From NCBI RefSeq assembly GCF_004359215.1, contig NC_090621.1:711952-775951 (forward strand): a DNA stretch of 64,000 bases, read 5' to 3'. The translations under genes were made by a program, and so were the position numbers. The DNA is from Bremia lactucae. Taxonomy: Eukaryota > Oomycota > Peronosporomycetes > Peronosporales > Peronosporaceae. The notes beneath the pieces are model-generated. The model did not search any database. It was not told the origin of the DNA and worked only from the letters and a program-made list of their open reading frames with translations. Below are positions 41,576-53,800 of the stretch, piece after piece (position 1 is the stretch's first letter; each line of letters starts with the position of its first letter).

Positions 41576-41910
41576 AAATACAAAATCTAAAAGTTTTTAG
41601 CTCATGGAGATCAAAGCTATGGCTTTCGTAAAGGAGGAAATAGTAAAACTGCATCAATATATATAAAGTTTTTTTCGTAACAAACTTCTATCTGCTGGCT
41701 TTAATACTGGGTATTGACATCACCACAACTTAAATTGGAATTCCACAACAACTTTTTAAGTTTTTATTTTATTTTAAATATAACCCGCTCCTACTTAACT
41801 TACTGCTTCCATACTTTCTTAAGAATAAATGAATAATTTTAATTCAAAAACTAATTTGTTAGTGCCACAACTTCTGTAAAGATACTAATTATTTATTTCT
41901 GTACAAAAAT

Positions 41911-42282
41911 TGTAACGGGGTACTACGACTTGTACTGCTTCAGTACAAGTCCAGTTCGCACTGCTTCATTCGCGAGTGGTGCCTTACGTTATTTCAAGTA
42001 CACTAGTACGTGCAGAGGAAGACTTCTCTTAAAGGCAATTAGCTTAAATTGGGTAAAATGAAAACTGTATTGTATAATAAAGCATCTCTTCTATCTACTT
42101 TGTTAATGCTAACTTAATTATAATCTAACACTAAACATACAAATGAATTCTTATCTTATCTGTATATCTCTTTTGTTTATCTCTACAGCTGATTAGTATG
42201 CGGAATAAATATATAAAATGGTCTATACCTATTTATGGATAAGAATTCTGAACATTACTATCTAAAGTAATATCCTCTAAAT
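41911..42282 (+). repeat. Left LTR of B2 (3' LTR, truncated)
   Basis: Starts TGTAACGGGG at 41911; homologous to 1177-1637 (inverted), 1638-2053 and 48506-48884. It stops about 90 bp short of the normal terminus. Confidence 0.75.
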
Positions 42283-42288
42283 AAAAAA

Positions 42289-43480
42289 ATGTCGCATCTT
42301 GCCCCTGAAAAGAAGCCGTGGCTTTTGTCAGAACGGCTAATCAACAGCTTGTCTGGAGAAACTGCTCCTCTCAATATATATCCTTTATTTATTATGACAA
42401 AGCTACATGGCCTTGATCTCAGCGCTAAGAACTTTCGCGCTGAGGAAATTTTTTGTCTTGATGCTTTTTGTTAACATCGATGGTTTAGTTGTAACAATAA
42501 GCGAGAGAAAAGTCTCGCTTATGCAAGCCTGGAGTGCGTTCATTCGCAATGTCAAAGACATTGGACTCGAGGCCTGGCTTCAAAAAATTAACGCGAATCG
42601 CGTTAAATTTGAAAAAAGAACTCCAACCGGTGCAAAGTATAAATTGCATCGGTTGTCACGTGAGGCTAAGCTTCCATGTCTCACGTAGGGTGATCCCTGC
42701 TTGTGTTGTGTAGACAACTCGAAGAGGGTAAAATGGGATGTCTATTCCCTTTCTTTGCCCTGGAGAAGGGCTCGCACCTCTATTGAGATGCGGGAAGCGA
42801 TTGACGTTTTGCAATCGATTTACAAGCGCCAGAAGCGTGTTTTTCGATGGGACTTTTGAACTATCGGATGGGTCTTGTCATACTGACGGACGAGGCCCTC
42901 AACGTCAGCAACCAGCTGGGAACGAGGCTCCCAGCTGTCAGGTGAAGGTGGATAACCACGCCAGCGAACAAGATAACTCGTTCGCTGCCCCTTCACATCA
43001 CGGTGGTTCTGGATACGTTCCACAAGGAAGCGCTGACCACCGTAGGAATTCACCAATGTTTGTGGTGGAGGAGGGAAAATTAGATCCGCACCGTATGTCG
43101 GATCTAATGTCGAGGATCGACAAAATCGATCACTTCCTCCATGATTTGGAGGAGGGAGTTGACCACGAGCGCGGCAAGCGTCGCTAGTTGGAGCAGACGG
43201 TGCAGGCTCACCATATCGAGCAGTTGGAGGACCTTTCGAAGAGTGCGTACTCCATATTGGAGTACGAGCGGAAGTATCCTGCTGTTCGTGATGAGCTGTC
43301 GTCAGCTCATCGTGGTTTCGAGGATATTCGGAACACATGAGAAACTTCAGGTTCAACATAAGAACCTGGTTCGCGATCACAAGAATTTTCTGGGGATTCT
43401 TAAAAAGGGTGGTCAGATCCGTCCTCGGAAGAAGCCGCGTACTGATGGTACGGGCGGAGCCGACCAACGTAAAACGTAGG
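42289..43480 (+). pseudogene. Antisense ORF of B2 (broken)
   Basis: Plus strand, opposite to pol. 42289-42474 begins MSHLAPEKKPWLLSERLI, 42407-42688 continues in another frame with SLMQAWSAFIRNVKDIGLEAW and LSREAKLPCLT, a TAG, then GDPCLCCVDN. 42738-43187 encodes a Gln/Asn/Gly-rich spacer and FLHDLEEGVDHERGKRR, start of the coiled coil, which goes on to about 43340 (LSKSAYSILEYERKYPAVRDEL). Basic tail IRPRKKPRTDGTGGADQ at 43416-43470. The CPxC-containing part (to about 42720) lies outside pol. Compared with family A, the RS region is replaced by the polar spacer. Confidence 0.6.
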
Positions 43481-44010
43481 ATGCGTTCGCATCCTACGTG
43501 GCATTTCTTTTGTGTATGCATTGCCTCTGCGATGCCGTACACGGAATTGACCAATGAACTTGGGTAGTAGTTTATTGCTACCCACATTAGTGAATAATCG
43601 CTTTGGTATGTTTACCGTAGAGAGTAGCACTAGGTCATTAATTTTAAATGAATGAACATTTGCTCATCCATGTTTGTCTGTGTTCCGTTTCTGTCGGTCC
43701 ACTGCGTTAGCAATGGAATTCTGAACGAAACGGATTATTGATTTTCGAGTTAGCAAAAATTCTTCAGCTAACTCATTTATTTTGTCTATTCCAGTACGCA
43801 TTGTGCGTACTGCCATGAGATCATTCTCATCTTCGATATCGATTTCTTCGACATCGACATCACTCGCGTGGTTGTTAACTTCGATGCTTGATGAGCATGA
43901 GCCAAAATTGGTTTTGCTCGTGCGTGTCCAACCCCGTTAAACTTGAGGTTCCTTCTAATTGGGTGGGTATGCGAGGATGGCGTAAGCCATTCACGAAAAA
44001 CATGTATGCG
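42820..44010 (-). pseudogene. pol 3' end of B2: GPY/F region and chromodomain
   Basis: 43400-43630 encodes SNKLLPKFIGQFRVRHRRGNAYTKEMPRRMRTHPTFYVGRLRPY in pieces (GPY/F module). 42820-43587 carries, after a frame change, a Pro/Ser/Thr linker and the chromodomain RFLVERIQNHRD..SYLVRWRGYPPSPDSWEPRSQL (about 42880-43055). The region to 44010 holds the helix before the module. Confidence 0.75.
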
Positions 44011-44447
44011 TTGTAGACGCATGCACCGAATTATTGATGGCGAATTCGACCATCGGTAAAAACTCGCTTTAATTCGGATACGATTGGACGTAACCTGGAA
44101 GTATCTCTTCGAGGACGCGATTTACGCGTTCTGTTTGACCATCCGTTTCTTGGTAATCGGATGTTGACATAGTCAGCCGTGTTCCGATCTCTCGGAACAC
44201 GGATTGCCAGAACTCTGCCGTGAATTTCGAATCTTTATCCGAGACCAATTCACTGGGTAACCCATGGAGTTTGTATACCGTGTCTATAAAGACACGGGCA
44301 CAACCCGGAGCCGTAATCGACTCTGATACCGCATTGCTGAATCTGTCTACAAAAACAAGGATTCCACACGATGTCCACTTGTTCGAGCAGCGTGACACAC
44401 ACACATGATGCGCAACCGCAAATCATTGTGAGTTGGGACGACGACAC
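44011..44447 (-). pseudogene. Integrase core of B2
   Basis: 44069-44404 reads GILVFVDRFSNAV, VFIDTVYKLHGLPSELVSDKDSKFTAEFW and STSDYQETDGQTERVNRVLEE, with the second Asp and the Glu. The SxDF block with the first Asp is lost: after LLEQVD the text is fused out of frame. Confidence 0.75.
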
Positions 44448-44538
44448 GTGGGGTGTAGCCGGTAACGGTTGTGTAATACAATAAGCCGTTACGTGTTGTG
44501 TATCGATCGGATGACGATCGATATTAAGCCGGTAGATC

Positions 44539-45230
44539 TTATAAAGATTTATCGGATGGATTCATTAAATGATCCATCAAACATAGAAGGTCCTTATCTT
44601 CTTTGTATGCTTTCTTTATATCATCAACTAAGGTTGATGACGGAACACTCGTAGTGAGTGTTGCAACAGTAAAATTAATTTCACTGTTGGGGTGCATTGC
44701 TGACTCGAAATCGGGTCGGTGTGATAACGCATCAGCGACGACATTAAGTCGACCTGATTTTATTCGACGAAGAAGATATACACCGCGAAGATGGATAGCC
44801 ACCTCGCCATTCCTTGCAAGAGGTAGGGGCTGTTCACGACCGTGGTAATGACGCATGGTCCGTATATACGATAAACGGTCTATCTCCTAGGAGATAGACC
44901 CTAAATTTAGCAAATGCATATTCCATGGCAAGGAGTGCCTTGTCATGCACTGGGTAATTACGTTCAGCTGGTTGCAGCGACGCGATTGATAACAGACGAC
45001 GCGCTCCGCGCCGTCTGTATCGTATGCATTAACGCGCAGCCGATTGCGAAATCGCTGGCGTCACAGAAACATGGAATGATTTGTCTTGATCTGCAATCGC
45101 CCATATTGGCGATTGCATCAAGCTTTGCTTGATATCTTCAAACGAACGCTGACAATCAGTGTTCCATAACCGTTTCTCGTCTTTTTAAAAGAGACGAGAG
45201 AGATGAATTGTCATCTCTGCATAATCGCGA
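44539..45230 (-). pseudogene. RNase H and linker of B2
   Basis: 44539-44856 has RIKSGRLNVVADALSHRPDFES and the linker before integrase. Upstream to 45230 the RNase H parts CDASDFAIGCALM-like and NYPVHDKALLAMEYAFAKFRV are readable in shifted frames. Confidence 0.7.
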
Positions 45231-45232
45231 GA

Positions 45233-45990
45233 TTACTTGTGCAAGTACGCCGCTAAACCAAGGATCTTTCTAAGTCCCTTGACATCGACTGGAACTGGCC
45301 AGTCGGTGATTGCTTTGATCTTTTCGGGATCAGGGCGTACGCCGCGCTTACCAACGATGCACCCAAGAAGTGGTATTTCGCTTGCAGCGAATATACACTT
45401 CTTGAGATTTGCATACAACTTATGCTTTCGCATAAGTGTAAGAACCTGACGAACGTGAGTTTTATGAACTTCCACGTCCGTCTTACCGTCCATGGCCCGG
45501 CTATGGACGAATACATCGTCGAAATAACTCGGTGCGAAATCCCGCACCGGTCTCAACAGATTTGTTACACATCTGTTGAATGTTGCAGGGGCGTTACTAA
45601 GCCCCTGAGGCATCACTAGCCATTCCCAGAGCATACCACTGGGGGTGCTCACTGCTGTGTACGGGACGTCCCGTTTACGCATAAGGATCTAATAAATTTC
45701 ATCCATCGGATCCATAGACGAAAAGATGGTTTTCTTAGACAAAGCATCTATGATTGCGTCTATTCTAGGTATCGGGGTTTCAGCCGGCACCGTTGCAGCA
45801 TTCAGTTCATTCAATGCATGCACTATCCGCCACCCTCCTGTGACCTTTCGCACACAGACGGTCGGTAAGCTATGTGGGAAGGTTGACTACCTTACATGAC
45901 CCGCTTTTAATCGATCGATAAAGAATTTATCGATCTCAAGCACTTGTTCACGAGGTAGTGGCCACTGCTTCATGAAACAGTACTTCGAGC
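45233..45990 (-). pseudogene. Reverse transcriptase of B2
   Basis: 45233-45682 is an open 149-codon frame: MRKRDVPYTAVSTPSGMLWEWLVMPQ, GLSNAPATFNRCVTN, catalytic SYFDDVFVHSRAMD, and the thumb GKRGVRPDPEKIKAITDWPV. Upstream (45690-45990) RIVHALNELNAATVPAETP and KQWPLPREQ are readable but broken. Confidence 0.82.
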
Positions 45991-46203
45991 CCGGTTTGAG
46001 CTCGATCTCATGTCGAGTGCCTTAATTCTTAGGCAACTCGCATTGAACTGTTTCAGGGAATACATCCCCGAGTTCAAATCAAATCCTTTTATATAGGATC
46101 TGTCTTAAGTGACTTCCAGGATTGAGTAGTATATCTCTTAAGCCGAGTCTTCACATCGAGGACACTTTCGTCCATCGATGAGCTGCTGAGAACTCGTTCG
46201 TTC

Positions 46204-47050
46204 TCAGCAAAAATTACCGCTGACCGGATATCGGTTGCGTATTCGTCCTTCTGTGAAGACTACGTAGATCTGCTTGATTCTGCCATTGTGCAGATCTCTC
46301 AAGAACCGTTTAGGTTCTAGGGTAAATATTTGAGTTATATCCGAAGGTAACTTCGGAGGCACATACATATCAAGAGTGTAAGCGCCTACTCTTGATCCGT
46401 CATTAACCAAGACATTCAATGTCTCGTTTTCTTCCTGGAATTTATCCACAGGCTGCCGAGGAATTAATTCCTTGGGATGCTGAATTCAGCATTAACTATT
46501 TGAGGGTTTTCTTCTCAACTACGCGAAGATTATTCCCTTAACATCTTCCGAATATGATTGCGCTATCACAGTCGGGTCCTCTACGGTCGACTCTCAACTA
46601 CGGTCTAGGATCATCGTGTTGTCTTTTTTGGACAACCGGTACCTTCCTTGAATGTAGCCCGCTAGACGTACATTCATGTCTCAATTCATTCGACTTATTC
46701 GGGTGGTGGACCTTCAGCACTGCCTGTGCATTCGCACAGCCGCCGGCAGCTGACTCCACACTGTGATTAGTAATCACACTGTGATCTTGTGCAGTCGTAC
46801 TAACGACCATTTCACAAGTGAGGCCATCGCATTCAGCCGTAGTGATCCACACGCTTGTGGACGCGCCAACACGTTCATCAGAAGGCCATCTGATGAACAA
46901 GTGGCAGGCATCTTTACGGATCGAGACTGCCAGTTGATTATTGGCTCATACTTTCTGAGCCAAGGTAAACCTAGGATGACATCAAGTCTGTCATCCAAAT
47001 CCAGTACGATGAAAACATCATCAAGCTGTTAATCTTAACGGTAGTGAAAT
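46204..47050 (-). pseudogene. Protease of B2
   Basis: 46774-46998 begins MDDRLDVILGLPWLRKYEPIINWQSRS, the second conserved block of gypsy proteases, then a linker with RPQACGSLRLNAMASLVKW. 46204-46449 continues the linker. The DSG block upstream (47100-47200) is decayed: the frame reads LRALVDCGASNT-like text with changes. Confidence 0.6.
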
Positions 47051-47059
47051 CTCACTACG

Positions 47060-48460
47060 GGTTTCATCACTATTATCGACGCGCCTGTCGTTGGAGGGAT
47101 GTCGCGCTCAAGATATTTGAGCTTACGACCCTCTAGCGACTGGAGACGAATAAAGTATTCGACGCTCCACAGTCCACTAGGGCCCTAAGTGACAAATCAT
47201 TTGTCACTTTCTACTTCAAGGTGATGAGGTATACCTCAGCACCAGGTGCAGAGACAAATAATGATTATGTGTCTGGAGCAACTTATGTCAAGAGATTTGC
47301 AAATTCTCTTGAGGTTGCTGAATCAGTAGGGCGATGCGCTCTTACTGACCCAACCGTTTTTTTGTGGTCCGCCTCGCTGTTGCGATTTCGCAACGACGCC
47401 GGACCCGCGACCGTTACCCTTTTAAAATTCAGTCCATAAGCGGTACTGGGCGTGGGGCACTTTCTATCATGACCGCAGTGACCTAACTTTTGACATTGAT
47501 TGCATCTCTGCAATCGCTTACTGTTCGAAAGCGAGGTCCATAGGTTCTGGACCTCCAAGCTCTTGTCGTCACGGAGGACGATACGATGACAAACTAGTTT
47601 GAGCCTGTCTCAAGCTAATGTCCTCCTGTTCCGCATACACCTTGCTAATAAACTTGCATCAAAATCTTAAAAATGGATAATGCTTCTTCAAGCGTATCCA
47701 GTTTCAGCGGAACAAATGGGTCTTCACGGGACCATCCGTAAGACCTTCCATGATTACCTTAATCAACGTGTGTTCATAAATTGGATTGTTCATGGTACAA
47801 TTCGTTAATAGTCGTACACGCTGGGCGTAAGCTTGAACATTACGCTTGCCTTGCTTAAATTTCAGAAGCTCTGATCGAGCTTTTAACTCAGCCCTGGGCA
47901 GCTTAAACTTCTGTTGGAGCCAGGATTGAAAATCCTCTAGCTAGCCAAATATGTACGGGTCACCAACTTGAGGCATATGCCCAAGTTTTGGCACGACCTG
48001 CCAGGTTTGACTGAGCAAATGCAACTTGCATTTGCTCGTCGACGATGTGACGAGCCCTTATGGCATCTTCCAACACGACAAACCATCGTGAGAGGGAGTC
48101 TTCTACGACCCCCTATACTTAGATATGTCAATCTTTAAGGTTTTGGGACGACGCGTGTGCGTCATCCCAGATACAGGGGTCTGTACCTCTTGCAACCTCA
48201 ACAGTCCTGCCTGTTGAGAGCCTTACTGATCGAGCAAGGCTACCTTCTCCTTCGCCTCGTCAAGCTCATGTTATATGAACTTGGCGATGGCTGAATGGAG
48301 GGCAAATCTGTCCAAACCGGACAGCATGGCCAAGATGGCATCATTTTCTACGGTCGAAATCGTTCGTTCGACCGCACTCCTTTCTATGTCACTTAGAATA
48401 AGTATTTATCACGCTAAACGTGATGCGTATTTCCATTATTATTTAACATGGACATGTTAG
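47060..48460 (-). pseudogene. gag: gag of B2
   Basis: 47283-47558 shows the CCHC knuckle region C-x2-C-x3-GH-x4-C (CNQCQKLGHCGHDRKC). Further upstream (47600-48440) the gag core is recognisable from plus-strand complements near 47790-47940, in broken frames. Start near 48450 is within 60 bp of the primer-binding site. Confidence 0.6.
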
Positions 48461-48490
48461 ATGATAGAACTGTGGTCCTTGGACGGACTA

Positions 48491-48503
48491 CAAAGTGCTA
48501 CCA
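48491..48503 (-). promoter_or_regulatory. Primer-binding site of B2
   Basis: Minus strand TGGTAGCACTTTG, two bases from the LTR terminus. Same tRNA-complement core as in family A. Confidence 0.75.
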
Positions 48504-48505
48504 TG

Positions 48506-48884
48506 TGTAACGGGGCACTGCCGACTTGTACTGCTTCTGTGCGAGACGTCACTTCACGTACACTAGTACGTGCAGAAGAAGACTTTCTTTGAGATTCTTG
48601 CTGCAAAGAGGGCTAAAAGTAAACTGTATTTCATGTAATTAAGTTGTTCTTCTGTTTCTATCTATTTAATACTAACTTCATTATAAACTAATACAGAACA
48701 TGTAATATATCTTATTTGTCTCTCTCTTTGGGCGCGTCCAGTGCTGACTGGACCGCGGAGCAAGTAGATGTAATGGCCTACATCGATTTATGGATAAGCT
48801 TTCCAAAAATTCCTATGTAAAGTAATATTTTCCAAATAATATCTACTTTTTTAGATAATATATTAATTAACAACCTGGTCTATG
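48506..48884 (-). repeat. Right LTR of B2 (5' LTR, end truncated)
   Basis: Starts TGTAACGGGGCACTGCC at 48506 and matches family B LTRs until about ATTAATTAACAACCT (48880), missing the last part. Confidence 0.75.
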
Positions 48885-49180
48885 AGAGGAAAAGTACAAA
48901 TATTATCTTTATTAACTTTGACTTGTTCCAATATTACCATATCCGCCAATCGTTATAAGACAAGATTGTGCGGGCCATACATAGATAGTTATTAATATAA
49001 TAAAGTCAGTGGTAGATAAAAGATCGTTACGTAGGAACTTGATATATTATCACAGTTTTACGTTTTCTCTATAATAAAGCCTTAGAATTTACTCTGCGTA
49101 AGCTAAGATTTCTTAGCTACTGAGAGCCTTCCTCTGCACGTCGTGCAGAGAGAAGTACTTTTGCAATTTTACAATGTTAA
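48885..49180. other. Spacer with a short inverted LTR B piece
   Basis: At 49120-49150 the text GAGCCTTCCTCTGCACGTCGTGCAG is the complement of the LTR B segment around its CGTGCAGAGGAAG part. The rest is AT-rich and unassigned. Confidence 0.45.
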
Positions 49181-50617
49181 TCAGATGGGCAATGCTGTTG
49201 GCAATGTGGCCCAAGACGGCAACGGCACTTCAAATGACCAACTGGGGGTTTCATATCGATAGGAATGCAACCACATAATTACATCCTTGTTTTCAACCTC
49301 GAAAATTCCTTGGATTTTAGCTATGCAGACTTCGCACACTCGAGTACATCGAAGTTTATCATCTTCATGATGAAATTTTTGGTAATATGAAATTGGAACA
49401 GCATCAAAGAGGACATTCTGTACTTGCCTAATTGCAAGCCTCATCCCTTTGTCTTCATTCGGAATTCCGTACAGCGGATCGTTTACGATTGAAAAGCCCA
49501 CGTGTTGTAAATGCACTCGAAGTTGATGCGTCCGACCCGTTAAAAGGAGGCATTCAACGATACTTTCGCCACCCACGGAGTCTCCACGACGACGCATTAG
49601 CGTTACACAAGGCTTGGCGTCTTCTGACTCACTCACACATCTTTTATGTCCTTGGCGTGGTGACATCAAACCGATTGGGGCTTCCACGCGCCAGTATTCT
49701 TCACGTAAACTATCAATCGTTACAAATGCTGAGCAGAACTTAGCAATGCCTGCAGAACCCATTGCCGTGACGGGAAAGTCGCCTTGAACTCGCGCTACGT
49801 AGTATTTCTGCACCAAACGCATGCCAGTTCCTTGGTTGATAGAAGGATTTGTTAGCTCAGCCGTAAGACTGCGTGCCTTTTCCGCCGATTTGGCGAGTAT
49901 CAGCAGTCCTGACGTCAATCGATCCAATCGATGCACTGGATAGAGCTTTTGTGTTAAACTTTCCTTCTCTGCGGCAATCCCTTGTCTGTCATGATGCAGT
50001 ATATGCGTCAGCGAATTAAATTGAAAGCTGCCGGTTGGATGCACGGGAACGCCCGAGGGTTTATTTACCACCATCAAGTCGTCTGTCTCCAAATGGATCC
50101 ACGTCGTGGATAGCGACGCCAATGTCGATAACTCCATGGCAGTCTTGATCGGGAAATGAATTGCAGGCTCATGTCGATGCACGACGTGCTCAAAGAAACT
50201 TCCACGTTTCAGAATCGTGTCCAGCTTCGCCTCTTGTCCATTCACCCGAATGAGCCCCAGCTGAGCTGCTCGCGCGCAGTATTCTGACGAGAGGGTGGAA
50301 AACTCACTGGCAAAGAGATCACGCAAACTACGATCCGTCCACCGGTCTTTTGCAAAGAGCGCAAAGCGATGGACGTACGGTTCAATTCTCCGCACGACGC
50401 ACGAGTGTCCAGCCACTCGATTGTCACAATTAGTCGACATGCACGGCTCAAAGTGGACAGCAGCGGAAGGCGGGACAATTCGTTGACGGTGATTTCTACT
50501 CTTCCGCCTGGAAGATGCTAAGCCCTCCAGTATTTGCAAAGACTTGCGCTCCGCTAACCATCGAGCCTTTTCCTGCTTACGGTGCTGCTTCTTGCTCTGC
50601 GGAAGAATGTCCTCCAT
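49181..50617 (-). CDS. RNA pseudouridine synthase, RluA/Rib2 (RPUSD2-like) family, 478 aa
   Basis: Converts uridine to pseudouridine in RNA, probably tRNA. The first 90 residues are basic, possibly a targeting or RNA-binding extension. About 97-140 resemble the S4-like part (RSLRDLFASEFS..GLIRVNG). The catalytic domain starts at LETDDLMVVNKPSGVPVHPTG (176-196) and has the RluA signature HRLDRLTSGLLILAKS with catalytic Asp232. Later LLTGRTHQLRVHLQHVGFSIVNDPLYG and a C-terminal CEVC...WLHSYRYETPSWSFEVPLPSWA, typical of eukaryotic Rib2/RPUSD2-like enzymes (C-x2-C then LHa.Y..P.W). The ATG at 50617 gives an unbroken intronless gene. It ends 300 bp from the LTR of B2 and lies 278 bp downstream of the helicase gene on the same strand. 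Confidence 0.92.
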   Translation of the reverse strand: MEDILPQSKKQHRKQEKARWLAERKSLQILEGLASSRRKSRNHRQRIVPPSAAVHFEPCMSTNCDNRVAGHSCVVRRIEPYVHRFALFAKDRWTDRSLRDLFASEFSTLSSEYCARAAQLGLIRVNGQEAKLDTILKRGSFFEHVVHRHEPAIHFPIKTAMELSTLASLSTTWIHLETDDLMVVNKPSGVPVHPTGSFQFNSLTHILHHDRQGIAAEKESLTQKLYPVHRLDRLTSGLLILAKSAEKARSLTAELTNPSINQGTGMRLVQKYYVARVQGDFPVTAMGSAGIAKFCSAFVTIDSLREEYWRVEAPIGLMSPRQGHKRCVSESEDAKPCVTLMRRRGDSVGGESIVECLLLTGRTHQLRVHLQHVGFSIVNDPLYGIPNEDKGMRLAIRQVQNVLFDAVPISYYQKFHHEDDKLRCTRVCEVCIAKIQGIFEVENKDVIMWLHSYRYETPSWSFEVPLPSWATLPTALPI

Positions 50618-50895
50618 TGTGGAATATGGAGTCGATACACAATAATTGAATACATTTTGGGCAACTCCGAGCGGCTTCGATACTTTTAAGAAATTTCGTG
50701 TCGATAAATGGGTTGCTTGTGGCTGCTCCCATTATTGGAGCGTGTGTATTTTACAGTAATTACCTAATTCTAATTTGCACACAAAAAGTGGCTAAGACAT
50801 GCCACCTCGCAGTGAACCGGGCATGACCGTTTTAGTCGCTTTCTGCGCTTTTAAATAGTCAGCCGACGATAGCTAAACTATCATACTTTACAACC

Positions 50896-53800
50896 TCAAC
50901 GTCGTATATTTTGCACATGTTTCTGAATCTCCACCGCTGACGCCTCGGAGATCCATGGCAACATCCTTCTCCAATGCATTTCGTTAAATTTATGCACTGG
51001 CACTTGTGTTACTGAAAAGTTTTTAAAGCGAAAACTTAAATTCAGTGCACTGTCAAGTGACAAAGCTGGAATAGAGCGAAAGAACTCGAGTCGGGATGCG
51101 AAATTCTCGTCTAGCGCTCTTGGAACCTGATCACTTAAGGGACCAAGACATAAAGAAGGAAATTCGTACCCTTCGACGAGATCCTCGTGTGCAATTTGGT
51201 GAAGTTGCGAGCATAGAGTATCGATGCAATCTTGCACAATAATTGTCACGTTTGGAAACGGTAGAATTCGCTGAATCTCGGATTTTTCACCAGTGTGAAC
51301 AACAGCTACAATGACTTTCTTGTGCATGGCCAAAGTCAATCTAAACAACAAGCCGCTTTTTTCATTTTGGTTTGGAGGTGTATTCTTCAGCGCGTGTACT
51401 TGTTGGCTTGTTAAGAAAAGAACGGCGGTGCGCACACTAAGTAAAACATCGACATGGAGCGAATCTGTAATTGTTACGCCACAGTCGGCGCTCTTGGACG
51501 ATAAAAGGATTGCATATATTTTGGAGCTGGCAAAGGTCGAGCTTACGAGAATGTTCCACTTCATTGACTGGGATAACCTTTGCGAGTGATGACAAGTTAG
51601 ATCGACAGTAGACGTCACGGACCGTTTCGCAGGAACAAGAGACCTTTTACACGTCAACGTTCCATTCGAATAATGAGAATACGCAGCACTTTCTCCGTCA
51701 TGAGCCATTCCCTCTTTCGTCAAATGGAATGAATCAATTGCTCTCACATCTCGTGCATTTGCCAACTGGTCATCTTTCGACAATAAAATGTTGTTGCAAA
51801 CTAGTGACGTCTGTGATTTTGTTTGTTTCAAGTTTTCTTGCCGATTTTCCTCCAATGTGTTGAAAGTTTCAATGCCATTTGTTTCCATCTCGGTATGCAA
51901 AGTGTCATTAAACAACCTCTTGGTCTGATTCAACGGACAAATGGTAGGCGAATCGAGTTGAATCGTATCAGCTGGCAAGCAATTCCGTTGGTCACAAGCC
52001 GCTTGGAATTCCTCCACAACTGCTACAGCAGTTGTTGGCGTCGTCGTAGTCTTCGTTTTGGTATGCATTTTATCAAGACAAGCACGGATAATTCCATTTG
52101 ATCGAAGTGCTCCCCAGTGCCTACCTAGTGGTAGTGGAGAAGTCTGTGATGCACAAAGTGATTGCGCATAAATAGCCCGCATATTGGGACTTGATTTCAA
52201 TTTCTTCTTTGACGTGAGATCCCCAACGTCTTCATAAGATTTGACCGACTGTGAATACAGAAGCTGCGACGAATCGTTAATAAATGAATTGTCCGCCGCC
52301 TCTTGATCGTCTTCTCCATACTCATTATCATCGTCGTCATCATCATCATCTCCCCCTTGCACTTCAGCTGTTTCTTCAATATACGCAGCTGCTAAAGCTC
52401 GTGAAGTCTCTCGCTGCTTCTTCTTTCTCTTGAGACGCTTTTGCAATGTTCTTGACGCTTCTGGCTGTGAACACAAGTGGGAGGGAGAGTACTCATACTT
52501 GCGTTTAAGTCGCCGAAACTTTTTACGTTTCTTTTCGACCTCCGCAGAGGAAGGCGATGCTAATAAGTGACTAGGAGATGCAATATTTGCAGGTTTTGAA
52601 AGTGATGGATGGGATAGGGAAACCGTTGCTTTCTCAGGTAACGTTGACAAATCCGAAGCGCATACTGGAGCAGAAGATTTGCGGTGTAATGAGCAGTAAG
52701 CTAGAAATAAAGTATAACATTCCTTGTCGTCACTGCCTGAAACATCGACTTGATCCATGCGATAGCCAGCGAATGCGGCACAACTGACATGAAAGGCAGT
52801 CAAACATTGCTTGTGTGCGCATTGAATCTTTCCATTACCAATCTGCGAATGGCATATTGAACAATCGAGATTCTTGCGGTCTGGATCAAGTCGAGTTAAT
52901 TCAGAAAGCATAAGAGAATCATCCACTCCCTGCTCGACTTGTAACTCTGGAATCCATATATAGCATTGAACGTGAACCCAGTGGTGGCATCCCGTCCGCT
53001 TGTACGCACCCCCGCGGTGTGGACAGAGCTGACATCGTGGTGGATTAGCAGCGACATCGTTGCCAGTCTTTAGAGCCACCGAGCAGACGGCACAGAACCA
53101 CTCGGCATCGGGTACAGAGAGAATACCATAGCAGAATTGATGAACTCCCACGTTACATCCATCGCAAAAGAGTATTAGATCATCATCATATGATTCACGC
53201 TCAAGACACACAGCACAGCAGCCATCGTCCTTATGCTCGAAATCAACTTCCTTCTGATTTGTATGCGTAGCACCATGAATATACTCGGCTAAATACCTTT
53301 TTGACGGGGGCGTGAATTCCATTGGATTAATAGCTAGCATATCTTCAGCGTCAGAGTCTGCTCGTGTTTTGGAATTAATATTGCTTGCTTGAAGAAAACT
53401 ACTTTCATTCGCAACCACAGAACTTAAATCATCGTCAACTCGTTCATGAGCTTTGTCTTCTTGAATGCCAGCTCCCACAAACTTTTTATCAGGAGAAGCT
53501 GCACGTAGCGAGACATTTAATAAATTAGATGCCATTACAGGACCATTCGACAATGATGGAAGTAATTCAAAGGATTGTAATTCGTTTTCGGTCTGTTCTT
53601 CATAATATGGCATTTCATTGGCAGCACTAACACTTTTTTGTGCACACGACACAGGTGGTAACTCTGAAAAATTCTCCTTTGTGGCTCGAGGCGTTTCGTG
53701 CTTTTTAGAACGTAGTACTTGAGCTTCTCTAGCTGGCTCTGTTGGCAAAAGCTCCATTGTTTGCGTAAAAGTCAGTGGATTGGCATCAATAGCGTTTTCA

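Larger units (their letters stand above)
41911..48884 (-). mobile_element. Ty3/gypsy family B copy B2 (most complete B copy, degenerate)
   Basis: Minus-strand order from 48506: LTR, primer-binding site, gag, protease, RT, RNase H, integrase, chromodomain; opposing ORF and left LTR from 43480 to 41911. All coding parts are identifiable but broken. The left LTR is joined directly to the conserved antisense domain because of a deletion of the LTR end and the first about 160 antisense codons. No matching target duplication is seen, since the right LTR is truncated. Confidence 0.85.

Noticed and set aside
42738..43187. Treating the plus-strand frame of B2 as gag of a separate plus-strand element
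   Set aside because: No plus-strand protease or RT follows, B2 already has a minus-strand gag with a CCHC knuckle, and the arrangement recurs in family A with intact LTR and target-site borders.
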